Below, piece by piece: positions 26,408 to 36,663 of a stretch of DNA of 64,000 nt. Every line of letters begins with the position of its first letter. Within the stretch, counting starts at the first letter, position 1. Both the position numbers and the translations under genes were made by a program. This DNA is from Verrucomicrobia bacterium IMCC26134. GTDB lineage: Bacteria; Verrucomicrobiota; Verrucomicrobiia; Opitutales; Opitutaceae. The notes beneath the pieces were generated by a model, which was not told the origin of the DNA, did no database searches, and was given only the letters and a program-made list of their open reading frames with translations. The stretch spans positions 1,116,001 to 1,180,000 of the forward strand of contig CP011265.1 of NCBI GenBank assembly GCA_000972765.1, given 5' to 3'.

Positions 26408-28024
26408 TCAAGGCGTTAAATCAGACGATGCGGGCATGGGGTAGATGGTGATGAGCTCATCCAGGTTTTTTTTGAAAAAGTCACTATTTTGAATGGCTTC
26501 CAATTGATCATCGTAGGCGCGCACGATGGGATCGATATCAGTCAGGGTTGGGCCGGTGGGGTCGCCGCCATGGTCGTCGTCCAGGCGTTTGAAGTCAGCC
26601 AGGGTGGTGTGGTTGAGCGGGCGGGCGGGTTGGTAGCGGAAGTCGTTGGCGGTCTCATGTGCGCCCGGGGGGACTGGAGACAGGAGGCGCATGGTGACGA
26701 GGCGGTTGAGGCACTCATTGAGGATCTGGGTGGGGACACCGAGTTCGGCTCCGAGCTCGCTGGCAGTGCAAGGCGGGTGGCAGCCGCGGAAGCGTCGGCC
26801 GATGCGGAGAAGCACGGTGAGGGAGAGTCGTTCTCGCATCGATTCGGCGAGTGTATTCCAAGCTGCCTGGCTGTTGCGGAAGTGGACGTTCTGGATGGCG
26901 TAGCTGACTTGGCCGCCCAGCAACAGGAAGAACCAGAAGACGTAGAGGCCGAACATCAGGATCGGCAGGATGCCAAGCGAGCCGAACAGACTGCGTTGCT
27001 GGACAACTTTGGAGAGGTAGAGGAAGGCGAGGTAATTGTTGGCTACCACGAGAAGACCGACAAGCACGGCGCCGGCGGCGGCACTGCGCCACAGCACGCG
27101 TGTGTTGGGGATGAATTTATAAAAGAGCGCGAGCACCGCCATAAGGATAAGGGCGGAGAGGGAGGGGAGCATCCAGCGCAGGAAGTCGACGAGGGTCTTA
27201 CCTAGTCCGAAGGGAAGGTTTTCCTCGAAAAAGTTAAGGTAGGCGCCGGCTGAGAGACTGGTGACAAGTGCGAAGAATAAAACGGCGCCCAAGGTGAGCA
27301 CGGTCCAGTAGAAGACGACTCGCATCAGCCAGGTTCTGCCCTGGCGGACGCCCCAGATCTCGTTGAAGGCGTTCTCCACCGAGGTGAAGAGCTGGAGCAC
27401 AATGACAATGAGGGTTATCACTCCTACTATGCCAGCGGTGGACGATTTGGAGCCGGCGATGAAGCCGTCGATGAGCTCTATGAGTTCTGGATTTACCGGG
27501 GGGGGGGCGGCGGCAGCGTAGGCCGATGGCTGGGGAGGGGGGGGGGGGCTGGTTTGCGGTGTGTTGGCGGGCGGGGGTTGAGTGGGTAATGAAGGGACGG
27601 TGGAACGGGGGAGGTTGAGTTTGGCGGCGGTAACGACATCGGTTTTTGGGGACGCCGATGTTTCCGAGGGGGCATTACGTTTTTCGAGCTGCTCGTATTG
27701 GGTGACTTGCGGTGCGACGAACTTAATGAGCCGATTTAGGGTGTTTACCGCCAGGTCGGGTTCTTGGCGATCGAGCACGAAGCCGGCGACAAGGACGGCT
27801 ATGGCCATGAGAGGCCCCAAGCCTAGCAGGGTGGAGAAACTGAGAGAGGCGGCGCGACTGGCGGATTTGGTTTCGTTTATCCCTGTGATGGTAATCGATA
27901 TGATACGAAGCAAGGCGTAGCTGCGACCGCGAAGGGAGCGGTCATCCAGATACTTGTTGCACCAAATGTCTCGCGTGTAGATCCGATGCGCACGACGCCA
28001 AAAGGCTGGTCCTTGAGCGGGCAT
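26408..28024 (-). CDS. BrkB/YihY-family membrane protein with poly-G tracts
   Basis: A 538-residue inner-membrane protein. The first hydrophobic segment lies at about 55-85 (SFSTLLGLGPLMAIAVLVAGFVLD). At least four more follow after residue 190, including the family segment ENAFNEIWGVRQGRTW. Between them is an unusual insert of about 70 residues rich in Pro, Ala and Thr. It is encoded in part by runs of 10 G (27498-27507) and 12 G (27537-27548) on the plus strand, read as proline codons. The C-terminal ~130 residues resemble a winged-helix regulator-like domain seen in some BrkB proteins. BrkB/YihY function is unsettled. Slippage in either tract would truncate the protein before the later helices. 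Confidence 0.8.
   Translation of the reverse strand: MPAQGPAFWRRAHRIYTRDIWCNKYLDDRSLRGRSYALLRIISITITGINETKSASRAASLSFSTLLGLGPLMAIAVLVAGFVLDRQEPDLAVNTLNRLIKFVAPQVTQYEQLEKRNAPSETSASPKTDVVTAAKLNLPRSTVPSLPTQPPPANTPQTSPPPPPQPSAYAAAAPPPVNPELIELIDGFIAGSKSSTAGIVGVITLIVIVLQLFTSVENAFNEIWGVRQGRTWLMRVVFYWTVLTLGAVLFFALVTSLSAGAYLNFFEENLPFGLGKTLVDFLRWMLPSLSALILMAVLALFYKFIPNTRVLWRSAAAGAVLVGLLVVANNYLAFLYLSKVVQQRSLFGSLGILPILMFGLYVFWFFLLLGGQVSYAIQNVHFRNSQAAWNTLAESMRERLSLTVLLRIGRRFRGCHPPCTASELGAELGVPTQILNECLNRLVTMRLLSPVPPGAHETANDFRYQPARPLNHTTLADFKRLDDDHGGDPTGPTLTDIDPIVRAYDDQLEAIQNSDFFKKNLDELITIYPMPASSDLTP
27498..27548. repeat. Two long G homopolymer tracts inside a coding region
   Basis: Ten consecutive G at 27498-27507 and twelve at 27537-27548, separated by 29 bases, in the brkB-like gene (as C runs on its coding strand). 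Tracts of this length are classic slipped-strand sites. The reading frame is intact in this copy. Confidence 0.9.
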
Positions 28025-28048
28025 GAATGGCGCGACGAGCTTTGCGGC

Positions 28049-28801
28049 TTAAGAGTTGAAGTAATGCACCGCAAGTCCAACGCTGCCAAGCAAATCGAGT
28101 GTGGCCGCCAGCATCGCACCTGGTATGTTTATCAAAATGGTCGATAAATACAGCCCTATGGCGGCGGAAGCGGCGGACAAAACGGGAAAGTGGTGACCGT
28201 CAAAGTAGAGCAGGGTGCCGACAAAGCCCAAGCTCAGCATGGCAGTGAAACGAACATAAGGATATGCCTCGGTCGAGCCCAGCGCGAGAATGATACCGAG
28301 GGCTAAAAACAAAATCCCCAGGAAAACAATCGGCGCATTCAGCATGGCACCGAGGTCCAGGCTGAGGACCAGTGCAATGTGCGGCAGTGTGAACGCCGCG
28401 CCACAGATCACCGTGCAGGCCAGCGCCGAGTATAGACCTATCTGGGCTGCTTGTGCCTGGGCTATGGCCGGATCGGCGTGGTCTTTAGTTTCCTCGGTGC
28501 GACCATCGGCTGCGGCGAGCATGTCGCCCACTGTGATGGGACGGTCATCAACACTGACGGTATTAAGTGTGGGGATATTCTCCTTCGAACGAACACGGAG
28601 GTTCTTTTTGGCGGGGAAAAGCGTATCAAACAGGGCTTTGTCGTTACTCACCGGAGACCATTCCTCCCTGGCCGCATCATAGTAGAGGGTGGAGTCATCA
28701 ACCTGGCCGTTTTCAGCCAGAGAAGTGAGTTGTTCCATGTTGAATGGGCCGCGGGCTTCGTTCTCTTCGAGTTTTCGAATGTAGTATTCCTGATTAGACA
28801 T
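28049..28801 (-). CDS. GYF-domain membrane protein
   Basis: A 250-residue protein. Residues 5-60 fit a GYF_2 domain (YYIRK, then GPFNMEQL, and the strand STLYYDAAREEWSPV), a fold that binds proline-rich peptides. Residues 120-250 contain about four transmembrane helices. The GYF domain is cytoplasmic by prediction. It lies 24 bp upstream of the brkB-like gene, whose product carries a proline-rich insert, so an interaction is conceivable but purely an inference. Confidence 0.72.
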   Translation of the reverse strand: MSNQEYYIRKLEENEARGPFNMEQLTSLAENGQVDDSTLYYDAAREEWSPVSNDKALFDTLFPAKKNLRVRSKENIPTLNTVSVDDRPITVGDMLAAADGRTEETKDHADPAIAQAQAAQIGLYSALACTVICGAAFTLPHIALVLSLDLGAMLNAPIVFLGILFLALGIILALGSTEAYPYVRFTAMLSLGFVGTLLYFDGHHFPVLSAASAAIGLYLSTILINIPGAMLAATLDLLGSVGLAVHYFNS

Positions 28802-28889
28802 GCGGCAAAATTGGATTTCGTAAAAATGCGCAATAGCGCGATGGCGAGCAAGGGTGAATCTGCGGGTGGACGGGTTGAGGTTCCTTGAC

Positions 28890-30680
28890 TTACATGCGTG
28901 CGAGCGTCCGTAGACCGAGGAGATGCAGTCCGGTTTCCAAAATCAGGAGGGTGCGGGCGCAGAGACGTAAGCGGCGGGCGCGGACTGCGGGGTCGTCCAC
29001 CGCGACTTTGTCGGCGGTGTAGAAGGCGCTGAAGGTGCCTGCGAGTTCGTAAAGGTATAGGCAGAGGAAGTGGGGGCGCAGGGTGGCGACCGTCTGCTGC
29101 TGGGCGTCGGCGAATTGGACGAGCTTTCGAGCGAGGGCTAGTTCTGTGGCGGTTTCGAGAGGTGAAGAGTCGCTCTCCACGGCCGGATCACCGGGGCGAG
29201 CGTCGAGCTTGCGGAATAGGGAGTGGAGGCGGGCGACGGCGTAGAGAAGGTAGGCGGCGGTGTTGCCCTCCAATGAGATCATTTTTTCCCAGGCGAAGGT
29301 GTAGTCGCTGGAGCGGTTTTGGGAGAGGTCGGCGTATTGGACGGAGCCGACGCCGACGATCTCGGCGATGGTGGCGCGCTCGTTCTCGGGAATATCTGCA
29401 CTGCGCTCGTCCACCAGGCGGCGGGCGCGGTCGGTGGCCTCCTGGAGGAGGTCCTTGAGCTTTATGTTTTCACCGTTGCGGGTTTTGAGCGGGCGGCCGT
29501 CTTCTCCGAGAACGGTGCCGAAGCCGAGGTGTTCGAGTCGGGGGAGTTTGCGACCGGTGGCGGTGAACCATTTTTGCGCGGTGAGGAATAGCTGTTCGAA
29601 GTGGTCGCCCTGGCGTTTGTCCACGACGTAGAGGGCGGCGTCGGCCTTAAAGTGCGTGTAGCGATAGAGGATGGTGGCGAGGTCGGTGGAGGCGTAGTTG
29701 GCGGCGCCATCGGCCTTTCGGATGATGAAGGGATTGGGGCGCTCGGCGTGGCGTGAGTAGCGAGGGTTTTCGTCGTGGAAAACGATGAGGGCTCCTTGAC
29801 TCTCTTCGGCGACACCGCTGGCGAGCATCTCGGTGTAAACGGCGGGGACTTTGTCGTTGTAGAAACTTTCGCCGAGGGTCTCGTCGAAATGAATCCCAAG
29901 CAAGTCGTAGATTTTCTGAAAGGCGTTGACGGAGACTTCTCCAATGCGGCGCCAGATGACGATATTTTCGGGGTCTCCGGATTGGAGTTTGACGAGCTCG
30001 GAGCGGGAGGCGTCAAGCACGGCGGGGTCGGCGTCGGCGGTGGTGTTGCCGATTTTGTAGAGTCGTTCGAACTCTTCCAGCGGTGTGGCTGCAAGGGCGG
30101 CTTCTAGTGCGATGCGGTCGGTGGCGAGAGCTTGCTTGTAGGCCCAGATGATTTTGCCGAACGAGGTGCCCCAGTCGCCGATGTGGTTGTCGCGCACGAC
30201 GCGTGCGCCGGCAAAAGCGACGATACGGGAGACCGCTTCGCCTATGACGGCGGAGCGCAGGTGTCCTACGTGCATTTGCTTGGCGGTGTTGGGGGAGCTA
30301 TAGTCCACGACCCAAGTCTGGCCGGAGAGGGTGCCAGAGGCGGAGTTTCGCAGTGCCGCCTCGTTGGGGAATGCGGTCAGCCAGGTCTCGATTGCCAGAG
30401 GTAGCAGGGTGAAGTTGAGGAAACCAGGACCGGCGATCTCGACCTTGGAGATAGCGAGTATTTCGGCAGGCAGTGCGGCGACGAGGGTCTGGGCGGCGGC
30501 GCGGGGGTTTTGTTTGGTCTGTTTGGCGTAGGCGAGGATGCCGTTGGCCTGAAAATCGCCGTGTTGAGCGGCGGCGACGCGGACGTCGGGAGTGAAGAGC
30601 GCGAGGTCAAAACCAGCGGAGATGGCGGCAGTCTGGAGACCCTTATCGATAGCGGCGGCGAAGTGGAAACAAGCGGACAT
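28890..30680 (-). CDS. argS: Arginyl-tRNA synthetase
   Basis: A class I synthetase that charges tRNA-Arg. The ATG at 30680 gives 596 residues and starts with a normal N-terminal additional domain; an in-frame start at 30749 adds an unlikely leader. The HIGH motif appears as SPNTAKQMHVGHLRS, with FHDE and GDWGTSFGKII following. The region LKTRNGENIKLKDLL replaces the KMSK loop, as in many ArgRS that lack the canonical lysine motif. A C-terminal anticodon-binding DALR domain ends in RRLRLCARTLLILETGLHLLG. It is transcribed divergently from the thymidine-phosphorylase-family gene. Confidence 0.95.
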   Translation of the reverse strand: MSACFHFAAAIDKGLQTAAISAGFDLALFTPDVRVAAAQHGDFQANGILAYAKQTKQNPRAAAQTLVAALPAEILAISKVEIAGPGFLNFTLLPLAIETWLTAFPNEAALRNSASGTLSGQTWVVDYSSPNTAKQMHVGHLRSAVIGEAVSRIVAFAGARVVRDNHIGDWGTSFGKIIWAYKQALATDRIALEAALAATPLEEFERLYKIGNTTADADPAVLDASRSELVKLQSGDPENIVIWRRIGEVSVNAFQKIYDLLGIHFDETLGESFYNDKVPAVYTEMLASGVAEESQGALIVFHDENPRYSRHAERPNPFIIRKADGAANYASTDLATILYRYTHFKADAALYVVDKRQGDHFEQLFLTAQKWFTATGRKLPRLEHLGFGTVLGEDGRPLKTRNGENIKLKDLLQEATDRARRLVDERSADIPENERATIAEIVGVGSVQYADLSQNRSSDYTFAWEKMISLEGNTAAYLLYAVARLHSLFRKLDARPGDPAVESDSSPLETATELALARKLVQFADAQQQTVATLRPHFLCLYLYELAGTFSAFYTADKVAVDDPAVRARRLRLCARTLLILETGLHLLGLRTLARM

Positions 30681-30818
30681 CCTTTCACTCAACTGTCCGG
30701 CAGGCAGCGCTCGCAAGCGCGGATTTACCGTGAGTGACTGGGAAGCCAAGTAGTGAATTGCCCAGTAATTGGCTCGACTTTTGCATCGAAAATGTGCTTG
30801 CTAGACCGCTTCTGACCC

Positions 30819-30842
30819 GCTGACCGGGGCCAGCACTTTTTT
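30819..30842 (+). promoter_or_regulatory. Leader hairpin with T-run before the thymidine phosphorylase-like gene
   Basis: GCTGAC and GCCAGC (30819-30834) can pair with one mismatch around a CGGG loop, followed by ACTTTTTTAT directly before the ATG at 30849. It looks like a weak intrinsic terminator in the 5' leader, so attenuation is possible. The stem is short, and chance formation in GC-rich DNA cannot be excluded. Confidence 0.3.
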
Positions 30843-30848
30843 ATACAC

Positions 30849-32192
30849 ATGTCTAAACGTAATATCCCGCAACGCCGTTTCATCAAGCCCTCCTTCACTG
30901 CCCTGATCGAGAAAAAGCGTGATGGTCAGGAGTTTACACAAGAGGAAATCCGCTACATTATCGATAGCACGCTGGACGGCGAGATGCCGCACCACCAGCT
31001 GTCGGCCTTGTTGATGGCGATCTATTTCCAGCAAATGTCGGCCCAGGAGACCGCCATTCTTACCGAGGAGATGATGCTCTCCGGCGAAGTGATCGACCTT
31101 TCTCACATTGCTAAGCCGAAAATCGATAAATACTCGACCGGCGGTGTGGGTGACAAAACCTCCCTCGTGCTGGTTCCCCTCGCCATGGCGGCCGGAGTAG
31201 TGGTGCCCATGATGTGCAGCCCCGAGCATGACTATGTGATCGGCACCCTAGAGAAGCTCTCCTCGGTTCCTGGTCTTAAAACCCATCTTACCGTTGACCA
31301 GTTCACCCATCAGCTAGCGAAAATTAACGGTGCCATCATCTCGCAGACACCCGACCTCGCGCCCGCCGACGCCAAGTTCCTCGAGATCCGCAAGGAGACC
31401 GGCACTATCCCCAGCCTCCCGCTGATCACCGGCAGTGTTCTTTCCAAGAAACTTGCCGAAGGCTCTGAAGGCCTCGTGATCGATGTAAAGTGGGGCAACG
31501 GATCCTTCATCAAGGATCTTGAGCAGGCCAAGCAACTCGCCCGCGCCATGACCCGCGTCGGCCGCTCGCTGAAGCGCCGCTGTGTCGCGCTTGTTACAGA
31601 CATGAACCAACCGCTTGGCGACACCGTCGGCACCTCGCTCGAACTCAAGGAAGCCATCAAGCTCCTCAAGGGCGAGGGTCCCGAGGACATGAAGGAACTC
31701 GTGCTCAAGCTCGGCATGGAGATCGTGCGTCTCGCCGGCGTGGCGGGCTCCACCCTCTCGGCCAAGCAGACTGTCGAGCGCCACCTTACCGATGGCACCG
31801 CGCTCGAGAAACTCAAGGAGCTCGTCAAGGCTCAGGGAGGCGACCCGTCCTACATCGATGACCCCGAGAAATTCCCCAAGGCCAAATATATCCGCAAGCT
31901 TCCCGCGCCCAAGCGCGGCTATGTGCACACCATCAACGCGGCGATGATCGCGCGCGGTGTGCATCTCCTCGGTGCGGGTAAGGAGAAGACGGGCGATAAG
32001 ATTGATTACGCGGTCGGCGTTTCGGAAATCAAGAAGGTCGGCACCCAAGTCAAACAGGGCGAACCGCTGATGATGATCCACTACAACGACGAGGCGAAAC
32101 TCGAGCAGGCGCTCAACTACTTCAAGGATGCCTATCGTTTGGCGCCGAAGCGCCCCACGCCTCCGCCGCTTGTCGTCGAGCGAGTCGCGTAA
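30849..32192 (+). CDS. Thymidine/pyrimidine-nucleoside phosphorylase family protein with altered active site
   Basis: A 447-residue protein with the full three-domain layout: an N-terminal helical domain, an alpha/beta domain with a glycine-rich loop, and a C-terminal PYNP_C domain near 350-430. The family splits thymidine or uridine with phosphate. The phosphate loop reads KYSTGGVGD (94-102) where enzymes such as E. coli DeoA have KHSTGGVGD, so the proposed catalytic His is Tyr. The next signature, SGRGLGHTGGT in the family, is replaced by CSPEHDYVIGT (123-133). The pyrimidine-binding Arg/Ser/Lys region (RKETGTIPSLPLITGSVLSK) is kept. It may be a variant phosphorylase with a changed acceptor or substrate. 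Convergent with the next gene through a bidirectional terminator. Confidence 0.82.
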   Translation: MSKRNIPQRRFIKPSFTALIEKKRDGQEFTQEEIRYIIDSTLDGEMPHHQLSALLMAIYFQQMSAQETAILTEEMMLSGEVIDLSHIAKPKIDKYSTGGVGDKTSLVLVPLAMAAGVVVPMMCSPEHDYVIGTLEKLSSVPGLKTHLTVDQFTHQLAKINGAIISQTPDLAPADAKFLEIRKETGTIPSLPLITGSVLSKKLAEGSEGLVIDVKWGNGSFIKDLEQAKQLARAMTRVGRSLKRRCVALVTDMNQPLGDTVGTSLELKEAIKLLKGEGPEDMKELVLKLGMEIVRLAGVAGSTLSAKQTVERHLTDGTALEKLKELVKAQGGDPSYIDDPEKFPKAKYIRKLPAPKRGYVHTINAAMIARGVHLLGAGKEKTGDKIDYAVGVSEIKKVGTQVKQGEPLMMIHYNDEAKLEQALNYFKDAYRLAPKRPTPPPLVVERVA

Positions 32193-32215
32193 GTCTCAGG
32201 CGCTTCTTTATCAGC

Positions 32216-32249
32216 AAAAAGCCCCGGCCATTTTCGGCCGGGGCTTTTT
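32216..32249. terminator. Bidirectional rho-independent terminator
   Basis: AAAAA-GCCCCGGCC-ATTTTC-GGCCGGGGC-TTTTT: a perfect nine-base-pair stem (32221-32229 with 32236-32244) flanked by an A run and a T run. It serves both the thymidine-phosphorylase-like gene (+) and the unknown membrane protein gene (-). Confidence 0.95.
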
Positions 32250-32265
32250 CACTCTCTAAACGCGT

Positions 32266-33273
32266 TCAAGCTTGCGGAGGTGGCGTTTGTTGCGGCTGCG
32301 GTTCTCCTGTTGCAGCTGTGGCCGGAGGGGATTTACGCTTCAACTTCAGCAGGGGTTCTGCGCTGCCTTCGGGTGGCACAAAAGGCGAGGCTGTGGTGGC
32401 GCGGGAGTCTTCATCGGAGTGCGCCGGGGCTACGGGAGGTTTTGCCCCTGACGGCATGGCGATGGTTTTTTTGGGCATGACGATGGGAGCGGATACGACC
32501 GCTTCCGCGTTAGGTTCCGCTTCGCGTGCAGCGGGTTTAAAGGCGATGGGTTTGGTGCGCTGCTCCGGTGCATCTGGGTCGATACGGCGTTGCGAGGGAT
32601 GCACGAAGTCAGCTCGTTCGGATCCGGCGCGACGATTGAAAAACGGAGTGATCCACGCGTGGATAAACACCATCTGCAGCACCAGCAGCCAGCCCCCTAC
32701 GATGAGGCACTCGCCGAGCGTGCAGTTGTTCCAGGTTATCTCGAACGTGCTGTCTTTGGCTCCAGCCAGATAAAAGGGGACGGTGGGTTTGTTGTGATCA
32801 GGCCCAGCCTCCGCCACCGGCCGCGGCGCGACATAGACGCCCTTGGCGGGAGGGCCCATCGCTTTATCCACGAAGTGATCCATCAGATCCGTGTCGGCGA
32901 GTTTAACCGGTGTGCCGTCGGCTTCGGATTTTAAGCGTATATCGCTGACGAGCGGGCGTAGGGAGAATTCACGCCCGGCGCTCGCCACATCTCGCGTGAG
33001 GAAACGGATGAAGTAGTCTTTGCCTTTGTCCAGCTCCTGGTCGGTCTCGATCAAAACCTCGTGGTCGGGTAGCAAAACAGCGGCGTAGGCGTGGATTTTT
33101 TTTATCGGCAGCGGCTCCGCCCAACGGGATGCATTGTATTTGTTCCCGATCCGCAGTGTCGCCATGGTGCCTTGTTCCTGGAAATACTTTGTGGTGAGCC
33201 ACGAGTTCCAGAGTAACGAGCCTAGGCTGGCGGCGATCGCGAGGCTGACGAGAAACCAGAAGATTTTTTTCAT
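32266..33273 (-). CDS. Membrane protein of unknown function with proline-rich tail
   Basis: A 335-residue protein. A signal-anchor helix (IFWFLVSLAIAASLGSLL, 4-21) is followed by a ~170-residue extracytoplasmic domain containing GKDYFIRFL and DITW-like strands. A second membrane helix lies at about 190-212 (LIVGGWLLVLQMVFIHAWI). The cytoplasmic tail of ~120 residues is rich in Pro, Ala, Lys and Arg and ends in a Gln/Pro stretch. I do not recognise the family; the extracytoplasmic part faintly resembles GDYXXLXY-type membrane proteins. An inverted repeat lies 63 bp upstream of the start. Confidence 0.7.
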   Translation of the reverse strand: MKKIFWFLVSLAIAASLGSLLWNSWLTTKYFQEQGTMATLRIGNKYNASRWAEPLPIKKIHAYAAVLLPDHEVLIETDQELDKGKDYFIRFLTRDVASAGREFSLRPLVSDIRLKSEADGTPVKLADTDLMDHFVDKAMGPPAKGVYVAPRPVAEAGPDHNKPTVPFYLAGAKDSTFEITWNNCTLGECLIVGGWLLVLQMVFIHAWITPFFNRRAGSERADFVHPSQRRIDPDAPEQRTKPIAFKPAAREAEPNAEAVVSAPIVMPKKTIAMPSGAKPPVAPAHSDEDSRATTASPFVPPEGSAEPLLKLKRKSPPATAATGEPQPQQTPPPQA

Positions 33274-33335
33274 GCCGGGTGAAGAGAGAGGGGGATGCTG
33301 TTAATGCCTGCTTGGCTACTTCCGTCAACCCGCAG

Positions 33336-33355
33336 CTAAGTGCGTTCACACTTAG
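33336..33355. repeat. Perfect inverted repeat, possible operator
   Basis: CTAAGTG (33336-33342) and CACTTAG (33349-33355) around six bases, in the 209-bp gap upstream of the unknown membrane protein. There is no T-run, so it is not a terminator. Its position fits an operator for a dimeric regulator, but no regulator is adjacent. Confidence 0.4.
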
Positions 33356-33482
33356 GCACGGTCACCATGCCGGTTTCAGTCTACTGAAATACGCCACACC
33401 CTAGTTAAGCCGTGGTCCGCAGTCATGAAGCGAGGGGCTGGACGCACTTCTCTGACCGGGCATTACGGATCGCTGGATTGAC

Positions 33483-34373
33483 TCAGGCTCGGGAGCGCTT
33501 TTCGCGGCGACTCTTGACGGCTTTTTCAGCCTGGGTGTCGAGCCAGCGGATCAAGAAGAAACTCGGGCGCGGGCTGATGAATTGGGTGGGACAGGTTTCC
33601 TTGCCGTGAAGATACAGCGTCTCCGGGTCGACGTAGGTGCCAAAGAGGAAATCGTAGATCGGGATGCCAAAGACTCCCGATATGCCCTCGTTGCAGCGGA
33701 TGTCGGCATGGTGACGAAGGTGAAAGGCGTAGGCCTTGCGCCAAAAACGACCGGTAAAGCGCCGGGCGATCAAGGCGTGCCAGCGATGCTCAGGCCAGTG
33801 TTCCACCGCGTGAACCAGTTCGTAAAGCGCAAGCGAGAAAGCCAGTCCGCTCCAGCCTGCGAGTAAAAAGGGGGCGGCGGGCCAGATGCTTTGGCCTAGG
33901 GCGAGCAAGGGGGTGAGCAGCAGCGCGAAGACGATCAACGTATACCAGGGAAAGAAGGACGCCTCGTGTTGTTTTTCTTCGACGATCGGGTAGCGGTTCT
34001 CTACCTCCACGAGTGCGGGCATCGACTCATGCAAGGTGGCGGAGGGGCGGTAAACTATGCGGGTAAGCGCGTGGTGAAGGGTATGCTGTTTATAGAAATA
34101 AGTGAGGATATTGAAGAGCGGGGCGTGCAGCACGTAGCGATGGAAAAAGTATTCCACGAAGCCTCCGAAGGCGTGAGTGAGCGCGAATATGACTGCAAAA
34201 CTCAACGCAGAGGCCGACAATTGGGCCTGCCAGACTGCGGGTGCCGCGAGCATTAATGCACCTATCAAGACTGCGAGGGTGGCGACAATGGTGAAAATGA
34301 ATAGAGCGGGCGAGAACGGCGCATCGATCTGCGGCGTGGACGACGTCTTGGCGGGGGATGTTTTGCTGGACAT
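33483..34373 (-). CDS. Sterol desaturase/fatty acid hydroxylase-family membrane protein
   Basis: A 296-residue di-iron membrane oxygenase. It has about four transmembrane helices and the three histidine clusters that bind the two irons: FFHRYVLH, KQHTLHHAL, and HLRHHADIRC. The loop AVEHWPEHRWH also carries histidines. The C-terminus has a segment FGIPIYDFLFGTYVDP like hydroxylases of this family. Substrates known for the family include sterols, carotenoids, ceramides and alkylglycerols, and the substrate here is unknown. It stands alone, with gaps of about 120 and 210 bp on either side. Confidence 0.82.
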   Translation of the reverse strand: MSSKTSPAKTSSTPQIDAPFSPALFIFTIVATLAVLIGALMLAAPAVWQAQLSASALSFAVIFALTHAFGGFVEYFFHRYVLHAPLFNILTYFYKQHTLHHALTRIVYRPSATLHESMPALVEVENRYPIVEEKQHEASFFPWYTLIVFALLLTPLLALGQSIWPAAPFLLAGWSGLAFSLALYELVHAVEHWPEHRWHALIARRFTGRFWRKAYAFHLRHHADIRCNEGISGVFGIPIYDFLFGTYVDPETLYLHGKETCPTQFISPRPSFFLIRWLDTQAEKAVKSRREKRSRA

Positions 34374-34496
34374 GAACAGGTAGAGAACTCTGCAATATTA
34401 GAAATGGACAGGGTAAAAAGCGGGCACATTTTGGCCAGGTAGATATTAAACCCTAAATCATCCGGATTCTGAGGGTCTCAAAATGCACACTAATGG

Positions 34497-36575
<2,079 letters not shown>

Positions 36576-36663
36576 GATAAGCCAGCAACGAATGCCCTCG
36601 CGCCCCGCCTCGCAAGCGCGGAGGCGAGCCCCGGTCAGAAAGTCCGGGCGCGGCGGATCGGCA

